The position numbers and the translations under genes are program-made. From positions 248,001 through 312,000 of the forward strand of contig NW_027480595.1 in assembly GCF_051401765.1 (NCBI RefSeq): a stretch of DNA of 64,000 nucleotides, read 5' to 3'. Source of the DNA: Calliopsis andreniformis. Its lineage: Eukaryota > Arthropoda > Insecta > Hymenoptera > Andrenidae. The notes under the pieces were generated by a model. It was not told where the DNA came from. It did no database searches and was given only the letters and a program-made list of their open reading frames with translations. Positions 25,714 through 39,250 of the stretch are shown here, in pieces; the stretch's first letter is position 1, and every line of letters starts with the position of its first letter.

Positions 25714-26571
25714 GAAGATTGAGGATTCAGGATTGAGAGTTCAGAATTGATGATTGAGGACTGAGGACTGAGGATTGAAGATTGAGTATTGAGGATTGAA
25801 GATTGAGGATTAAGGATTGAGGATTTGGGATTGAGGATCTAGGATTGAAAATTGATTATTGAGGATTGAAGATTGAGTGTTGAGGATTGAGAATTGAGAA
25901 TTGAGGATAAGGACTGAGGGTTGAGGATTGAGGTTTGAGGAATGAGGATTGAGGATTGAAGATTGAGGGTTGAGGATTGAGGATTGAGAATTGAGAATTG
26001 AGGATGAGGACTGAGGGTTGAAGAATGAGGATTGAGGATTGAGGGTTCAGGATTGAGGATTGAAGATTGAGGATTGACGATTGAGTATTGAGGATTGAGG
26101 ATTGACGACTGAGGATTGAGGATTGAGGATTGATGATTGCGGATTGAGTATTGAGGATTGAATATTGAGGATTGAAGATTGGGGATTGAGGATTGAAGAT
26201 TGAGTATTGAGGATTGAAGATTAAGGATTGAGGATTGACGATTGAGGATTGAGGATTGAGGTTTGAGGATTGACGATGAGGGATGAGGGTTGAGGATTGA
26301 GGTTTGAGGTCTGAGGACTGAGGATTGGGGATTGAGAATTGATGATTGAGGATTGAGGATTGAAGATTGAGGATTGGGTATTGAGGATTGAAGAATGAGG
26401 ATTGAGGATTGAGGATTGAGGATAGGGGACTGAGGATTGAAGATTCAGGATTGAGGATTGAGGATTGAGGATTGAGGATTGAGGATTGAAGATACACTAT
26501 TGAGGATCGAGGATTGAGAATTGAGGATTGACGATTGAACATTGAGGACTGAGTGTTGAGGTTTGAGTGAT

Positions 26572-26697
26572 GAGAATTGATGACTGTGGATAGAGATTTG
26601 AAGATTGCAGATTGAGTATTGAGTATTGAAAACTGTGAATTGAGAATATTATACTGAGGATTGAGGATTGACAACTGATTGTTGAGGACTGAGGGCT
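26572..26697 (+). repeat. Landmark A
   Basis: Unit 2 is GATGACT; unit 12 is TTATACT, a degraded TTCTATT. GACAACT form. Confidence 0.88.
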
Positions 26698-27157
26698 GAA
26701 GGTTGAGGATTCAGGATCGAGGATTCAGAATTGAGGTTTGAGGACTGAGGATTGAGGATTGAAGATTGAGTATTGAGGATTGAAGGTTGAGGATTGAGGT
26801 TGAGGATTGAGGATTGAGGATGAGGGCTGAGGGTTGAGGATTGATGTTTGAGGACTGAGGTCTGAGGATTGAGTATTGAGAATTGAGGATTGAGGATTGA
26901 GTATTGAAGATTGAGGATTGGGTATTGAGGATTGAAGAATGAGGATTGAGGATTGAGGATTCAGGATTGTGGATTGAATATTGAGTATTGAGGATTGAAG
27001 ACTGACGATTGAGTATTGAGGATTGAGGATTGAGGATTGAGAATTGAGGACTGATGATTGAGTATTGATGGTTGAAGATTGAGGATTGAGGATTGAGGAT
27101 TGAGGATTGAGGATTGAAGATTGAGGATTGTGGACTGAGTGTTGAGGGTTGTGTGAT

Positions 27158-27283
27158 GAGAATTGATGTTTGTGGATAGATATTTGAAGATTGCAGATTG
27201 AGCATTGAGTATTGAAAACTGTGAATTGATGATATTCTATTGAGGATTGAGAATTGACAGCTGATTGTTGAGGACTGAGGGCT
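27158..27283 (+). repeat. Landmark A, GATATTT variant
   Basis: Unit 7 is GAGCATT and unit 15 GACAGCT. Confidence 0.88.
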
Positions 27284-28022
27284 GAAGATTGAGGATTCAG
27301 GATTGAGAATTCAGAATTGAGGATTGAGTACTGAGGACTGAAGATTGAAGACTGAGTATTGAGGATTGAAGATTGAGGATTAAGGATTGAGGATTGGGGA
27401 TTGAGGATCTAGTATAGAAAATTGATTATAGAGGATCGAAGGTTGAGGATTGAGGATTGAGGATTGAGAATTGAGAATTGAGGATAAGGACTGAGGGTTG
27501 AGGATTGAGGTTTGAGGAATGAGGATTGAGGAATGAGGGTTGAGGATTGAAGATTGAGTATTGATGATTGAAGATTGAGGATTGAGGATTGAGGGTTGAG
27601 GATTGAGGACGAGGACTGACAGTTGAGGATTGTGGTTTGAGGATTGAGGGTTGAGGATTGAGAATTGAGGATGAGAACTGAGGTTTTATGATTGAGGTTT
27701 GAGGAATGAGGATTGAGGATTGAGGATTGAGGATTGAGGATTGAGGATTGAGTATTGAAGGTTGAGGATTGATGACTGAGGATTGAGGATTGCGGATTGA
27801 CGATTGAGGATTGAGGATTGAGGGTTGAAGTTTGAGGATTGAGGGTTGAGGGTTGAGGATTGAAGATTGAATATTGAGGATTGAAGATTGAGGATTCAGA
27901 ATTGAGGTTTGAGGACTGAGGATTGAGGATTGAAGATTGAGTATTGAGGATTGAAGATTGAGGATTGAGGATTGAGGATGGAGGATTGAAGAGAGAGGAC
28001 TGAGTGTTGAGGATTGAGTGTT

Positions 28023-28176
28023 GAGAATTGATGTTTGAGTGTTGAGATTTGATTATTGATTTTTGTGGATTGAGTATTGAACGATGAGAATTCAGGGTAT
28101 TCTATTGAGTATTGAGAATTGAGTATTGATTGTTGAGTATTGAGGATTGATGGTTGAGGGTTTTGTGTTGAATATT
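28023..28176 (+). repeat. Landmark B, full, GAACGAT subfamily
   Basis: Closest to the copy at 8,057; unit 3 is GAGTGTT. Confidence 0.9.
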
Positions 28177-29448
28177 GACGATTGAGGATTGAGGATTGAG
28201 GATTGAGGATTGAGGATTGAGGATTGAGGATTGAAGATTGAGTATTGAGAATTGAAGGTTGAGGACTGAGGATTGAGGATTGAGGATTGAGGATTGAAGA
28301 TTGAGGATTGGGGATTGAGGATTGACGATTGAGGATTGAGTATTGATGATCGAGAATTGAGGATTGAGGATTGGAGATTGAGTATTGAGGATTGAAGATT
28401 GAGGATTGAGGATTGGGGATTGAAGATTCAGGACTGAGGATTGAGGATTGAGGATTGAGCATTGAGGATTGAAGATTGGGGACTGGGGATTGAGGATTGA
28501 AAATTGAGGATTAAGGATTGAGGATTGGGGATTGGAGATCTAGGATTGGAGATTGATTATTGAGGATTGATGATTGAGGTTTGAGGATTGAGAATTGAGA
28601 ATTCAGGATGAGGACTGAGGGTTGAGGATTGAGGTTTGAGGTACGAGGATTGAGGATTGAGGATTGAGGACTGAGGATTGAGGATTGACTATTGAGGATT
28701 GAGGATTGAGTATTGAAGATTGAGTATTGAGGATTGAAGATTGAGGATTGTGCAATGAAGATTCAGTATTGAGGGTTGAAGATTGAGGATTGAGGATTGA
28801 GGATTGAGAATTGACGATGAGGGCTGAGGGTTGAGGATTGAGGTTTGAGGACTGAGGACTGAGGATTGAGGATTGAGGATTGAGGATTGAGGATTGAGGG
28901 ATGAGGATTGAGTATTGAAGATTGACGACTGAGGATTGATGATTAAAGATTGAGTATTGAGGATTGAAGATTGAGGATTGATGATTGAGGATTGAGGAAT
29001 GAGGATTGAGGATTGAGGATTGATGATTGAGGATTGAGGAATGAGGATTGAGGATTGAGGATTGAGGATTGAGGATTGAGTATTGAAGATTGAGAATTGA
29101 TGATTGAGGATTGAGGATTGAGGATTGAGGATTGAGGACTGAGGATTGACGATTGAGGATTGAAGATTGAGTATTGAGGATTGAAGATTGAGTATTGAGG
29201 ATTGAGGATTGAGGATTGAGGACTGAGGATTGAGGATTGAGGATTGAGAACTGAAGATTGAGGAATGAGGACTGGGGATTGAGTATTGAGGATTGAGGAT
29301 TGAAGATTGAGGATTGAGGATTGAGGATTGAGGATTGAGGATTGAGGATTGAGGATTGAGGATTGAGGATTGAGGATTGAGGATTGAGGATTGTGGATTG
29401 AGGATTGAAGATTGAGGATTGGGGACTGAGTGTTGAGGGCTGTGTGAT

Positions 29449-29574
29449 GAGAATTGATATTTGTGGGTAGATATTTCAATATAGCAGATTGAGCATTGAG
29501 TATTGAAAGCTGTGAATTGAGGATATTCTATTGAGGATTGAGGATTGTCAACTGATTGTTGAGGATTGAGGGCT
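29449..29574 (+). repeat. Landmark A, GATATTT variant
   Basis: Unit 3 is GTGGGTA, unit 5 CAATATA and unit 15 GTCAACT. Confidence 0.88.
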
Positions 29575-30174
29575 GACGATTGAGGATACAGGATTGAGGA
29601 TTCAGAATTGAGGTTTGAGGACTGAGGATTGAGGATTGAAGATTGATTATTGAGGATTGAGGATTGAGGATTGAGAATTGAGGATTGTGGATTGAGGATT
29701 GAAGATTGAGGATTGGGTTTTGAGGATTGAAGTATGAGGATTGAGGATTGAGGATTGAGGATTGAGGATTGAAGATTGAGTATTGAGGATTGAAGATTGA
29801 GGATTGAGGACTGAGGATTGAGGATTGAGTATTGAGGATTGACGATTGAGGATTAAAGACTGAGTATTGAGGATTGAAGATTGAGGATTGTGGATTGAAG
29901 ATTGAGTATTGAGGTTTGAAGATTGAGGATTGAGGATTGAGGATTGAGAATTGACGATGAGGTCTGAGGGTTGAGGATTGAGGTTTGAGGACTGAGGACT
30001 GAGGATTGAGGATTGAGAATTGAGGATTGAGGATTGAGGATTGAAGATTGAGGATTGGGTATTGAGGACTGAGGATTGAGGATTGAGGATTAAAGATTGA
30101 GTATTGAGGATTGAGGATTGAGGATTGAAGTTTGAGTATTGAGGATTGAAGATTGAGGATTGAGGATTGAGGAT

Positions 30175-31027
30175 TGAGTGTTGAGGATTGAAGATTGAGG
30201 ATTGATGATTGGGGATTGAGGATTGAGGATTGAGGATTGAGGATTGAGTATTGAAGGCTGAGGATTGATGATCGAGGATTGAGGATTGAGGATTGAGGAT
30301 TGAGTATTGAGGACTGAGGGTTGAAGATTGAGGATTGATGATTGAGGATTAAAGAGTGAGTATTGAGGATTGAAGATTGAGAATTGAGGATTGAGGATTG
30401 AACATTGAGGACTGAGTGTTGAGGGTTGAGTGATGAGAACTGATGTTTGTGGATAGAGATTTGAAGATTGCAGATTGAGTATTGTGTATTGAAAACTGTG
30501 AATTGAGGATATTCTATTGAGGATTGAGGATTGTCACCTGATGGTTGAGGACTGAGGGCTGAAGATTGAGGATTCAGGATTGAGGATTCAGAATTGAGGT
30601 TTGAGGACTGAGGATTGAGGATTGAGGATTGAAGATTGAGTATTGAGGATTGAAGATTGAGGATTGAGGACTGACAATTGAGGATTGAGGATGAGGGCAG
30701 AGGGTTGAGGATTGAGGTTTAAGGACTGAGGACTGAGGATTGAGGATTGAGAATTGAGGATTGAGGATTGAGGATTGAAGATTGAGGATTGGGTATTGAG
30801 GATTGAAGAATGAGGATTGAGGATTGAGGATTGAGGATTAAAGATTGAGTATTGAGGATTGAAGATTGAGGATTGTGGATTGAAGATTGAGTATTGAGGA
30901 TTGAAGATTGACGATTGAGGATTGTTGATTGGAGATTGAGTATTGAACATTGAGGACTGAGTGTTGAGGGTTCAGTGATGAGAATTGATGTTTGTGGATA
31001 GAGATTTGAAGATTGCAGATTGAGTAT
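30175..31027. repeat. Intra-D1 duplication spaced 8,937 bp, right member
   Basis: Copy of 21,238-22,090. One private change is GACTGACAATTGAGG near 30,672 where the left member has GACTGAGAATTGAGG. The D1 counterpart is 53,177-54,029 and keeps the same C, so that change predates the D1 duplication. Confidence 0.87.
30435..30560 (+). repeat. Landmark A
   Basis: 8,937-bp duplicate of the copy at 21,498. Confidence 0.9.
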
Positions 31028-31105
31028 TGTGTATTGAAAACTGTGAATTGAGGATATTCTATTGAGGATTGAGGATTGTCACCTGATTGTTGAGGACTGA
31101 GGGCT
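30980..31105 (+). repeat. Landmark A
   Basis: Partner of 22,043, but with GTGTATT and GTCACCT, so the two differ in the back half. Confidence 0.9.
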
Positions 31106-31642
31106 GAAGATTGAGGATTCAGGATTGAGGATTCAGGATTGAGGTTTGAGGACTGAGGATTGAGGATTGAGGATTGAGGATTGAGGATTGAGGATTGAGG
31201 ATTGAAGACTGAGGATCGGGTATTGAGGATTGACATTGAGGATTGAGGATTGAGGATTGAGGATTGAGGATTGAGGATTGAGGATTGAAGGTTGAATATT
31301 GATGAATGAAGATTGAGGATTGAGGATTGAAGGTCGTGGATTGAGAACGAGGACTGAGGGTCGAGTATTGATACTTGAGGCCTGAGGATTGAGGATTGAG
31401 GATTGCGAATTGAGGATTGAGGATTTAAGATTGAGGATTGGGTATTGAGGATTGAAGAATGAGTATTGAGGATTGAGGACAGAGGATTGAGGATTGAGGA
31501 TTGAGGATTGAGGATTGAGGATTGAGGATTGAGTATTGAAGATTGAGTATTGAGGATTGAAGATTGAGGAATGAGGATTGAGGATTGAGGATTGAGGATT
31601 GAAGATTGAGGATTGGGGACTGAGTGTTGAGGGTTGAGTGAT

Positions 31643-31768
31643 GAGAATTGATGTTCGTGGATAGAGATTTGAAGATTGCAGGTTGAGTATTGAGTATTGA
31701 AAACTGTGAAATCATGATATTCTATTGAGGATTGAGGATGGACCACTGATTGTTGAGGACTGAGGGCT
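31643..31768 (+). repeat. Landmark A, GACCAC subfamily
   Basis: Unit 2 is GATGTTC, unit 10 GTGAAAT, unit 11 CATGATA and unit 15 GACCACT. Confidence 0.9.
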
Positions 31769-32439
31769 GAAGGTTGAGGATTCAGGATTCACGATTCAGG
31801 ATTGAGGTTTGAGGACTGAGGATTGAGGATAGAGGATTGAGGATTGACGATTGAGGATTGAGGATTGAGGATTGAGGATTGAAGGTTGAATATTGATGAA
31901 TGAAGATTGAGGATTGAGGATTGAAGGTCGTGGATTGAGGACGAGGACTGAGGGTTGAGTATCGATACTTGAGGCCTGAGGATTGAGGATTGAGGATTGC
32001 GAATTGAGGATTGAGGATTGGGGATTGAAGATTGAGGATTGAGGATTGAGGATTGAGGATTGAGGATTGAGGATTGAGGACTGAGGATTGAAGATTGAGG
32101 TCTGAGGATTGAGGACTGAGGATTGAGAATTGATGATTGAGGATTGAGGATTGAAGATTGAGGATTGGGTATTGAGGATTGAGGATTGAGGATTGAAGAT
32201 TGAGGATAGGGTATTGAGGATTGAAGAATGATGATTGAGGATTGAGGATTGAGGATTGAGGATTGAATATTGAGTATTGAGGATTGAAGATCGACTATTG
32301 AGGATTGCGAATTGAGGATTGAGGGTTGGGGATTGAGGATTGAAGATTGAGTATTGAGGATTGAAGGTTGATGATTGTGGATTGAGGATTGAGGCTTGAA
32401 TATTGAGGATTGGGGACTGAGTGTTGAGGGTTGAGTGAT

Positions 32440-32565
32440 GAGGATTGATGTTTGTGGATAGAGATTTGAAGATTGCAGGTTGAGTATTGAGTATTGAAAA
32501 CTGTGAAATCATGATATTCTATTGAGGATTGAGGATGGACCACTGATTGTTGAGGACTGAGGGCT
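32440..32565 (+). repeat. Landmark A, GACCAC subfamily
   Basis: Unit 1 is GAGGATT and unit 6 GCAGGTT; GACCACT. Confidence 0.9.
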
Positions 32566-33089
32566 GAAGATTGAGGATTCAGGATTGAGGATTCAGGATT
32601 GAGGTCTGAGGACTGAGGATTGAGGATTGAGCATTGAGGATTGAGGATTGAGGATTGAGGATTGAGGATTGAAGACAGAGGATTGGGTATTGAGGTTTGA
32701 ACATTGAGGATTGAGGATTGAGGGTTGAGGATTGAGGATTGAGGATTGAGGACGAGGGCTGAGGGTTGAGGATTGAGGTTTGAGGACTAAGGACAGAGGA
32801 TTGAGGGTTGAGAATTGAGGATTGAGCATTGAGGATTGAAGATTGAGGATTTGGTATTGAGGATCGATGAATGAGGATTGAGGATTGAGGATTGAGGATT
32901 GAGGATTGAATATTGAGTATTGAGGATTGAAGATTGACTATTGAGGATTGCGGATTGAGGATTGAGGATTGAGGATTGAGGATTCAAGATTGAGTATTGA
33001 GGATTGAATGTTGAGGATTGTGGATTGAGGATTGAGGATTGAGGCTTGAATATTGAGGATTGGGGACTGAGTGTTGAGGGTTGAGTGTT

Positions 33090-33215
33090 GTGAATTGATG
33101 TTTGTGGATAGAGATTTGAAGATTGCAGGTTGAGTATTGAGTATTGAAAACTGTGAGTTCATGATATTGTATTGAGGATTGAGGATTGACCACCGATTGT
33201 TGAGGACTGAGGGCT
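33090..33215 (+). repeat. Landmark A, GACCAC subfamily
   Basis: Unit 1 is GTGAATT, unit 10 GTGAGTT and unit 12 TTGTATT; GACCACC. Confidence 0.9.
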
Positions 33216-33369
33216 GAAGATTGAGGATTCAGGATTGAGGATTCAGGATTGAGGTTTGAGGACTGAGGATTGAGGGTTGAGGATCGAGGATTGAGGATTG
33301 ACGCTTGAGGATTGAGGATTGAGGATGGAGGATTGAAGAGAGAGGACTGAGTGTTGAGGATTGAGTGTT

Positions 33370-33523
33370 GAGGATTGATGTTTGAGGATTGAGATTTGAT
33401 TATTGAATATTTTGGAATGAGTATTCAACCATGAGAATTCAGTATATTCTATTGAGTATTGAGAATTGAGGATTGATGGTTGAGTATTGAGATTTGATGT
33501 ATGAGGGTTGTGTGTTGAATATT
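33370..33523 (+). repeat. Landmark B, full, TCAACCAT subfamily
   Basis: Unit 9 is CAACCAT and unit 11 CAGTATA; units 7-8 read TTGGAAT GAGTATT. Confidence 0.9.
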
Positions 33524-34130
33524 GAGGATTGAGGATTGAGGATTGAGAATTGAGGATTGAGGATTGAAGGTTGAATATTGATCAATGAAGATTGAGGATT
33601 GAGGATTGAAGGTCGTGGATTGAGGACGAGGACTGAGGGTTGAGTATTGATACTTGAGGCCTGAGGATTGAGGATTGAGGATTGCGAATTGAGGATTGAG
33701 GATTTAAGATTGAGGATTGGGTATTGAGGATTGAAGAATGAGGATTGAGGATTGAGGGCAGAGGATTGAGGATTGAAGATTGACGATTGAGGATTGAGGA
33801 TTGAGGATTGAGGATTGAGGATTGAGGATTGAGGATTGAAGATTGAGTATTGAGGATTGAAGATTGAGGATTGAGGATTGAGGATTGAGGATTGAGGATT
33901 GAAGATTGAGTACTGAGGATTGAAGATTAAGAGTGAGTATTGAGGGTTGAGGACTGAGGATTGAGGATTGAGGATTGAAGGTTCAGTATTGAGGATTGAA
34001 GATTGAGAATTGAGGATTGAGCATTGAAGATTGAGTATTGAGGATTGAAGGTTGAGGATTGTGGATTGAGGATTGAGGATTGAGCATTGAATATTGAGGA
34101 TTGGGGACTGAGTGTTGAGGGTTGAATGAT

Positions 34131-34256
34131 GAGAATTGATGTTTGTGGATGGAGATTTGAAGATTGCAGATTGAGTATTGAGTATTGAAAACTGTGAATT
34201 GATGATATTCTATTGAGGATTGAGGATTGACATCTGATTGCTGAGGACTGAGTGCT
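34131..34256 (+). repeat. Landmark A
   Basis: Unit 3 is GTGGATG, units 15-16 GACATCT GATTGCT; ends GAGTGCT. Confidence 0.9.
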
Positions 34257-35458
34257 GAAGCTTGAGGATTCAGGATTGAGGATTCAGGATTGAGGTTTGA
34301 GGAGAGAGGACTGAGGATTGAGGATTGAGGATTGAGGATTGAGAATTGAGGATTGAGGATTGAGGATTGAAGATTGAGGATTGGCTGTTGAGGATTGAAC
34401 ATTGAGGATTGAGGACTGAGTATTGAGGATTGAGGATTGAAGGTTGAATATTGATGAACGAAGATTGAGGATAGAGGATTGAGGGTTATGGATTGAGAAC
34501 GAGGACTGAGGGTTGAGTGTTGATGCCTGAGGTCTGAGGATTGAGGATTGAGGATTGCGAACTGAGGATTGAGGATTGAGGATTGAAGATTGAGGATTGG
34601 GTATTGAGGATTGAAGAATGAGGATTGAAGAATGAGGATTGAAGAATGAGGATTGGGGATTGAGTATTGAGGATTGAGGATTGAATATTGAGTATTGAGG
34701 ATTGAATATTGAGGATTGAGGATTGAGGATTGAGGATTGAGGATTGAGGATTGAGGATTGAGGATTGATGATTGAGTATTGAGGATTGAAGATTGAGGAT
34801 TGACGATTGAGGATTGAGGATTGAGGATTGAGGATTGGGGATTGAGTATTGAGGATTGAGGATTGAATATTGAGTATTGAGGATTGAATATTGAGGATTG
34901 AGGATTGAGGATTGAGGATTGAGAATTGAGGATTGAGGATTGAGGATTGATGATTGAGTATTGAGGATTGAAGATTGAGGATTGACGATTGAGGATTGAG
35001 GATTGAGGATTGAGGATTGAGGATTGAAGATTGAGGATTGAGGATTGAGGATTGAGGATTGAGGGTTGTGGATTGAGGACGAGGACTGAGGGTTGAATAT
35101 TTATGGTTGAGGTCTGAGGATTGAGGATTGAGGATTGAGAATTGAGGATTGAGGATTGAGGATTGAAGATTGAGGATTGGGTATTGAGGATTGAGGATTG
35201 AGGATTGAAGATTGAGGATAGGGTATTGAGGATTGAAGAATGATGATTGAGGATTGAGGATTGAGGATTGGGGATTGAATATTGAGTATTGAGGATTGAA
35301 GATCGACTATTGTGGACTGCGAATTGAGGATTGAGGGTTGGGGATTGAGGATTGAAGATTGAGTATTGAGGATTGAAGGTTGAGGATTGTGGATTGAGGA
35401 TTGAGGATTGAGGCTTGAATATTGAGGATTGGGGACTGAGTGTTGAGGGTTGAGTGAT

Positions 35459-35584
35459 GAGGATTGATGTTTGTGGATAGAGATTTGAAGATTGCAGGTT
35501 GAGTATTGAGTATTGAAAGCTGTGAAATCATGATATTCTATTGAGGATTGAGGATTGACCACCGATTGTTGAGGACTGAGGGCT
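35459..35584 (+). repeat. Landmark A, GACCAC subfamily
   Basis: Unit 9 is GAAAGCT; GACCACC. Confidence 0.9.
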
Positions 35585-35738
35585 GAAGATTGAGGATTCA
35601 GGATTGAGGATTCAGGATTGAGGTTTGAGAACTGAGGATTGAGGGTTGAGGATCGAGGATTGAGGATTGACGCTTGAGGATTGAGGATTGAGGATGGAGG
35701 ATTGAAGAGAGAGGACTGAGTATTGAGGAATGAGTGTT

Positions 35739-35892
35739 GAGGATTGATGTTTGAGGATTGAGATTTGATTATTGAATATTTTGGAATGAGTATTCAACCA
35801 TGAGAATTCAGTATATTCTATTGAGTATTGAGAATTGAGGATTGATGGTTGAGTATTGAGATTTGATGTATGAGGGTTGTGTGTTGAATATT
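35739..35892 (+). repeat. Landmark B, full, TCAACCAT subfamily
   Basis: 2,369-bp duplicate of the copy at 33,370. Confidence 0.9.
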
Positions 35893-36897
35893 GAGGATTG
35901 AGGATTGAGGATTGAGAATTGAGGATTGAGGATTGAAGGTTGAATATTGATCAATGAAGATTGAGGATTGAGGATTGAAGGACGTGGATTGAGGACGAGG
36001 ACTGAGGGTTGAGTATTGATACTTGAGGCCTGAGGATTGAGGATTGAGGATTGAGGATTGAAGACTGAGGATTGGGTATTGAGGTCTGAACATTGAGGAT
36101 TGAGGATTGAGGTTTGAGAAGTGAAGATTGAGGATTGAGGTTTGAGGATTGAGGATCGAGGATTGAGGATTGAAGATTGAATATTGATGATTAAAGATTG
36201 AGGGTTGAGCATTGAGGGTTGTGGATTGAGGACGAGGACTGAGTGTTGAATATTGATGTCTGAGGTCTGAGGATTGAGGATTGAGAATTGAGAATTGAGG
36301 ATTGAGGATTGAAGATTGAGGATTGGGTATTGAGGATTGACGAATGAGGATTGAGGATTGCGGACTGATAATTGAAGATTGAGTATTGAGGGTTGAAGAT
36401 TGAGGATTGAGGATTGAAGATTGAGGATTGACGATTGAGGATTGAGGATTGAGGATTGAGGATTGGGGATTGAGTATTGAGGATTGAGGATTGAATATTG
36501 AGTATTGAGGATTGAATATTGAGGATTGAGGATTGAGGATTGAGGATTGAGGATTGAGCATGAGGGCTGAGGGTTGAGGATTGATGTTTGAGGACTGAGG
36601 ACTGAGGATTGAGAATTGGGAATTGAGGATTGAGGATTGAGGGCTGAAGATTGAGGATTGGGTATTGAGGATTGAAGAATGAGGATTGAGGATTGAGGTT
36701 TGAGGATTGAGGATTGAAGATTGAGTAGTGAGGATTGAAGATTGACGATCGAGGATTGAGAATTGACGATTGAGTATTGAGGATTGAGGATTGAAGATTG
36801 AGTAATGGGGATTGAAGGTTGAGGATTGTGGATTGAGGATTGAGGATTTAGCATTGAATATTGAGGATTGGGGACTGAGTGTTGAGGGTTGAATGAT

Positions 36898-37023
36898 GAG
36901 TATTGATGTTTGTGGATAGAGATTTGAAGATTGCAGATTGAGTATTGAGTATTGAAAGCTGTGAATTGATGATATTCTATTGAGGATTGAGGATTGACAA
37001 CTGATTGTTGAGGACTGAGAACT
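36898..37023 (+). repeat. Landmark A
   Basis: Unit 1 is GAGTATT and unit 15 GACAACT; ends GAGAACT. Confidence 0.9.
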
Positions 37024-38064
37024 GAAGCTTGAGGATTCAGGATTGAGGATTCAGGATTGAGGTTTGAGGAGAGAGGATTGAGGATTGAAGGTTGAATATT
37101 GATGAATGAAGATTGAGGATTGAGGATTGAGGGTTTTGGATTGAGAACGAGGACTGAGGGTTGAGTGTTGATGCCTGAGGTCTGAGGAGTGAGGATTGAG
37201 GATTGCGAACTGAGGATTGAGGATTGAGGATTGTAGATTGAGTTTTGAGGATTGAAGATTGAGGATTGAGGATTGAGGATTGAGGATTAAGGATTGAGGA
37301 TTGAAGATTGAGGATTGAGGATTGAGGATTGAGGATTGAGGGTTGTGGATTGAGGACGAGGACTGAGGGTTGAATATTTATGTTTGAGGTCTGAGGATTG
37401 AGGATTGAGGATTGAGAATTGAGGATTGAGGATTGAGGATCGAAAATTGAGGATTGGCAATTGAGGATTGAGGATTGAGGATTGAAAATTGAGGATAGGG
37501 TATTGAGGATTGAAGAATGATGATTGAGGATTGAGGATTGAGGATTGAGGATTGAAGATTGAGTACTGAGGATTGAAGATCGACTATTGAGGATTGCGAA
37601 TTGAGGATTGAGTGTTGGGGATTAAGGATCGAAGATTGTGTATTGAGGATTGAAAGTTGAGGATTGTGGATTGAGGATTGAGGATTGAAGGTTGAATATT
37701 GATGAATGAAGATTGAGGATTGAGGATTGAGGGTTGTGGATTGAGAACGAGGACTGAGGGTTGAGTGTTGATGCCTGAGGTCCGAGGATTGAGGATTGAG
37801 GATTGCGAACTGAGTATTGAGGATTGAGGATTGAAGATTGAGGATTGGGTATTGAGGATTGAAGAATGAGAATTGAAGAATGAGGATTGGGGATTGAGAA
37901 TTGAGGATTGAGGATTGAACATTGAGTATTGAGGATTGAATATTGAGGATTGAGGATTGAGGATTGAGGATTGAGGATTGAGGATTGAAGATGGAGTATT
38001 GAGGATTGAAGATTGAGGATTGAGTATTGAGGATTGAGGATTGAGGATTGAGGATTGAGGATTG

Positions 38065-38687
38065 AGGATTGAAGATTGAGGATTGAGGATTGAGGATTGA
38101 GGATTGAGTATTGTGGATTGAGGACGAGGACTGAGGATTGAATATTTATGATTGAGGTCTGAGTATTGAGGATTGAGGATTGAGAATTGAGGATTGAGGA
38201 TTGAGGATTGAAGATTGAGGATTGGGTATTGAGGATTGAGGATTGAGGATTGAAGATTGAGGATAGGGTATTGAGGATTGAAGAATGATGATTGAGGATT
38301 GAGGATTGAGGATTGAGGACTGAATATTGAGTATTGAGGATTGAAGATCGACTATTGAGAATTGCGAATTGAGGATTGAGGGTTGGGGATTGACTATTGA
38401 AGATTGAGTATTGAGGATTGAATGTTGAGGATTGTGGATTGAAGATTGAGGATTGAGGCTTGAATATTGAGGATTGGGGACTGAGCGTTGAGGGTTGAGT
38501 GATGAGGATTGATGTTTGTGGATAGAGATTTGAAGATTGCAGGTTGAGTATTGAGTATTGAAAACTGTGAAATCATGATATTCTATTGAGGATTGAGGAT
38601 GGACCACTGATTGTTGAGGACTGAGGGCTGAAGATTGAGGATTCAGGATTGAGGATTCAGGATTGAGGTTTGAGGACTGAGGATTGA
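38065..38687. repeat. Central-block duplication spaced 3,045 bp from 35,020-35,642
   Basis: Matches 35,020-35,642 with landmark A at 38,504 aligned to 35,459. The match ends near AGGTTTGAGGACTGAGG, so this copy took the A landmark but not the B landmark that follows it at 35,739. Confidence 0.78.
38504..38629 (+). repeat. Landmark A, GACCAC subfamily
   Basis: 3,045-bp duplicate of 35,459, with GAAAACT and GACCACT. Confidence 0.9.
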
Positions 38688-39124
38688 GGATTGAGGATTG
38701 AGGATTGAGGATTGAGGATTGAGGATTGAAGACTGAGGATTGGGTATTGAGGTTTGAACATTGAGGATTGAGGATTGAGGTTTGAGGAGTGAAGATTGAG
38801 GATTGAGGATTGAGGATTGAGGATCGAGTATTGAGGGTTGAAGATTGAATATTGATGATTAAAGATTGATGGTTGAGGATTGAGGGTTGTGGATCGAGGA
38901 CGAGGACTGAGTGTTGAATATTGATGTCTGAGGTCTGAGGATTGAGGATTGAGAATTGAGAATTGAGGATTGAGGATTGAAGATTGAGGATTGGGTATTG
39001 AGGATTGAGGTTTGAGGATTGGGGATTGAGGATTGCGAATTGAAGATTAAGTATTGAGGATTGAAGATGCAGAATTGAGGATGAGGATTGAACATTGAAT
39101 ACTGAGTGTTGAGGATTGAGTGAT

Positions 39125-39250
39125 GAGAATTTATGTTTCTGGATAGAGATTTGAAGATTGCAGATTGAGTATTGAGTATTGAAAACTGTGAATTGAGGAT
39201 ATTCTATTGAGGATTGAGGATTGACAACTGAATGTTGAGGACTGAGGGCT
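39125..39250 (+). repeat. Landmark A
   Basis: Unit 2 is TATGTTT, unit 3 CTGGATA and unit 16 GAATGTT; GACAACT form. Confidence 0.9.

Larger units (their letters stand above)
18610..31130. repeat. Duplicon D1, copy 1 (about 12.5 kb)
   Basis: Nearly identical to 41,599-54,133. The offset is 22,989 up to about 26,160, then 23,003 to about 29,400, then 23,002. The left limit falls inside a landmark-B module that is intact here (landmark at 18,390) but decapitated in the other copy, which suggests this copy is the source. Differences seen by eye: 20,068 G, 20,955 T, 22,485 A, 22,501 T, 26,703 T and 27,594 G, each changed in the other copy, plus two indels. It contains landmarks A at 19,417, 21,498, 22,043, 24,611, 25,588, 26,572, 27,158, 29,449, 30,435 and 30,980, and B at 20,729, 23,996 and 28,023. 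Confidence 0.93.
33000..33683. repeat. Central-block duplication spaced 2,369 bp, left copy
   Basis: Contains landmark A at 33,090 and landmark B at 33,370. It parts from the right copy at GATTGCGAATTG (here) against GATTGAGGATTG. Confidence 0.83.
35369..36052. repeat. Central-block duplication spaced 2,369 bp, right copy
   Basis: Contains landmark A at 35,459 and landmark B at 35,739. Differs from the left copy by, for example, GAGGACGTGG near 35,972 where the left reads GAAGGTCGTGG. Confidence 0.82.
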
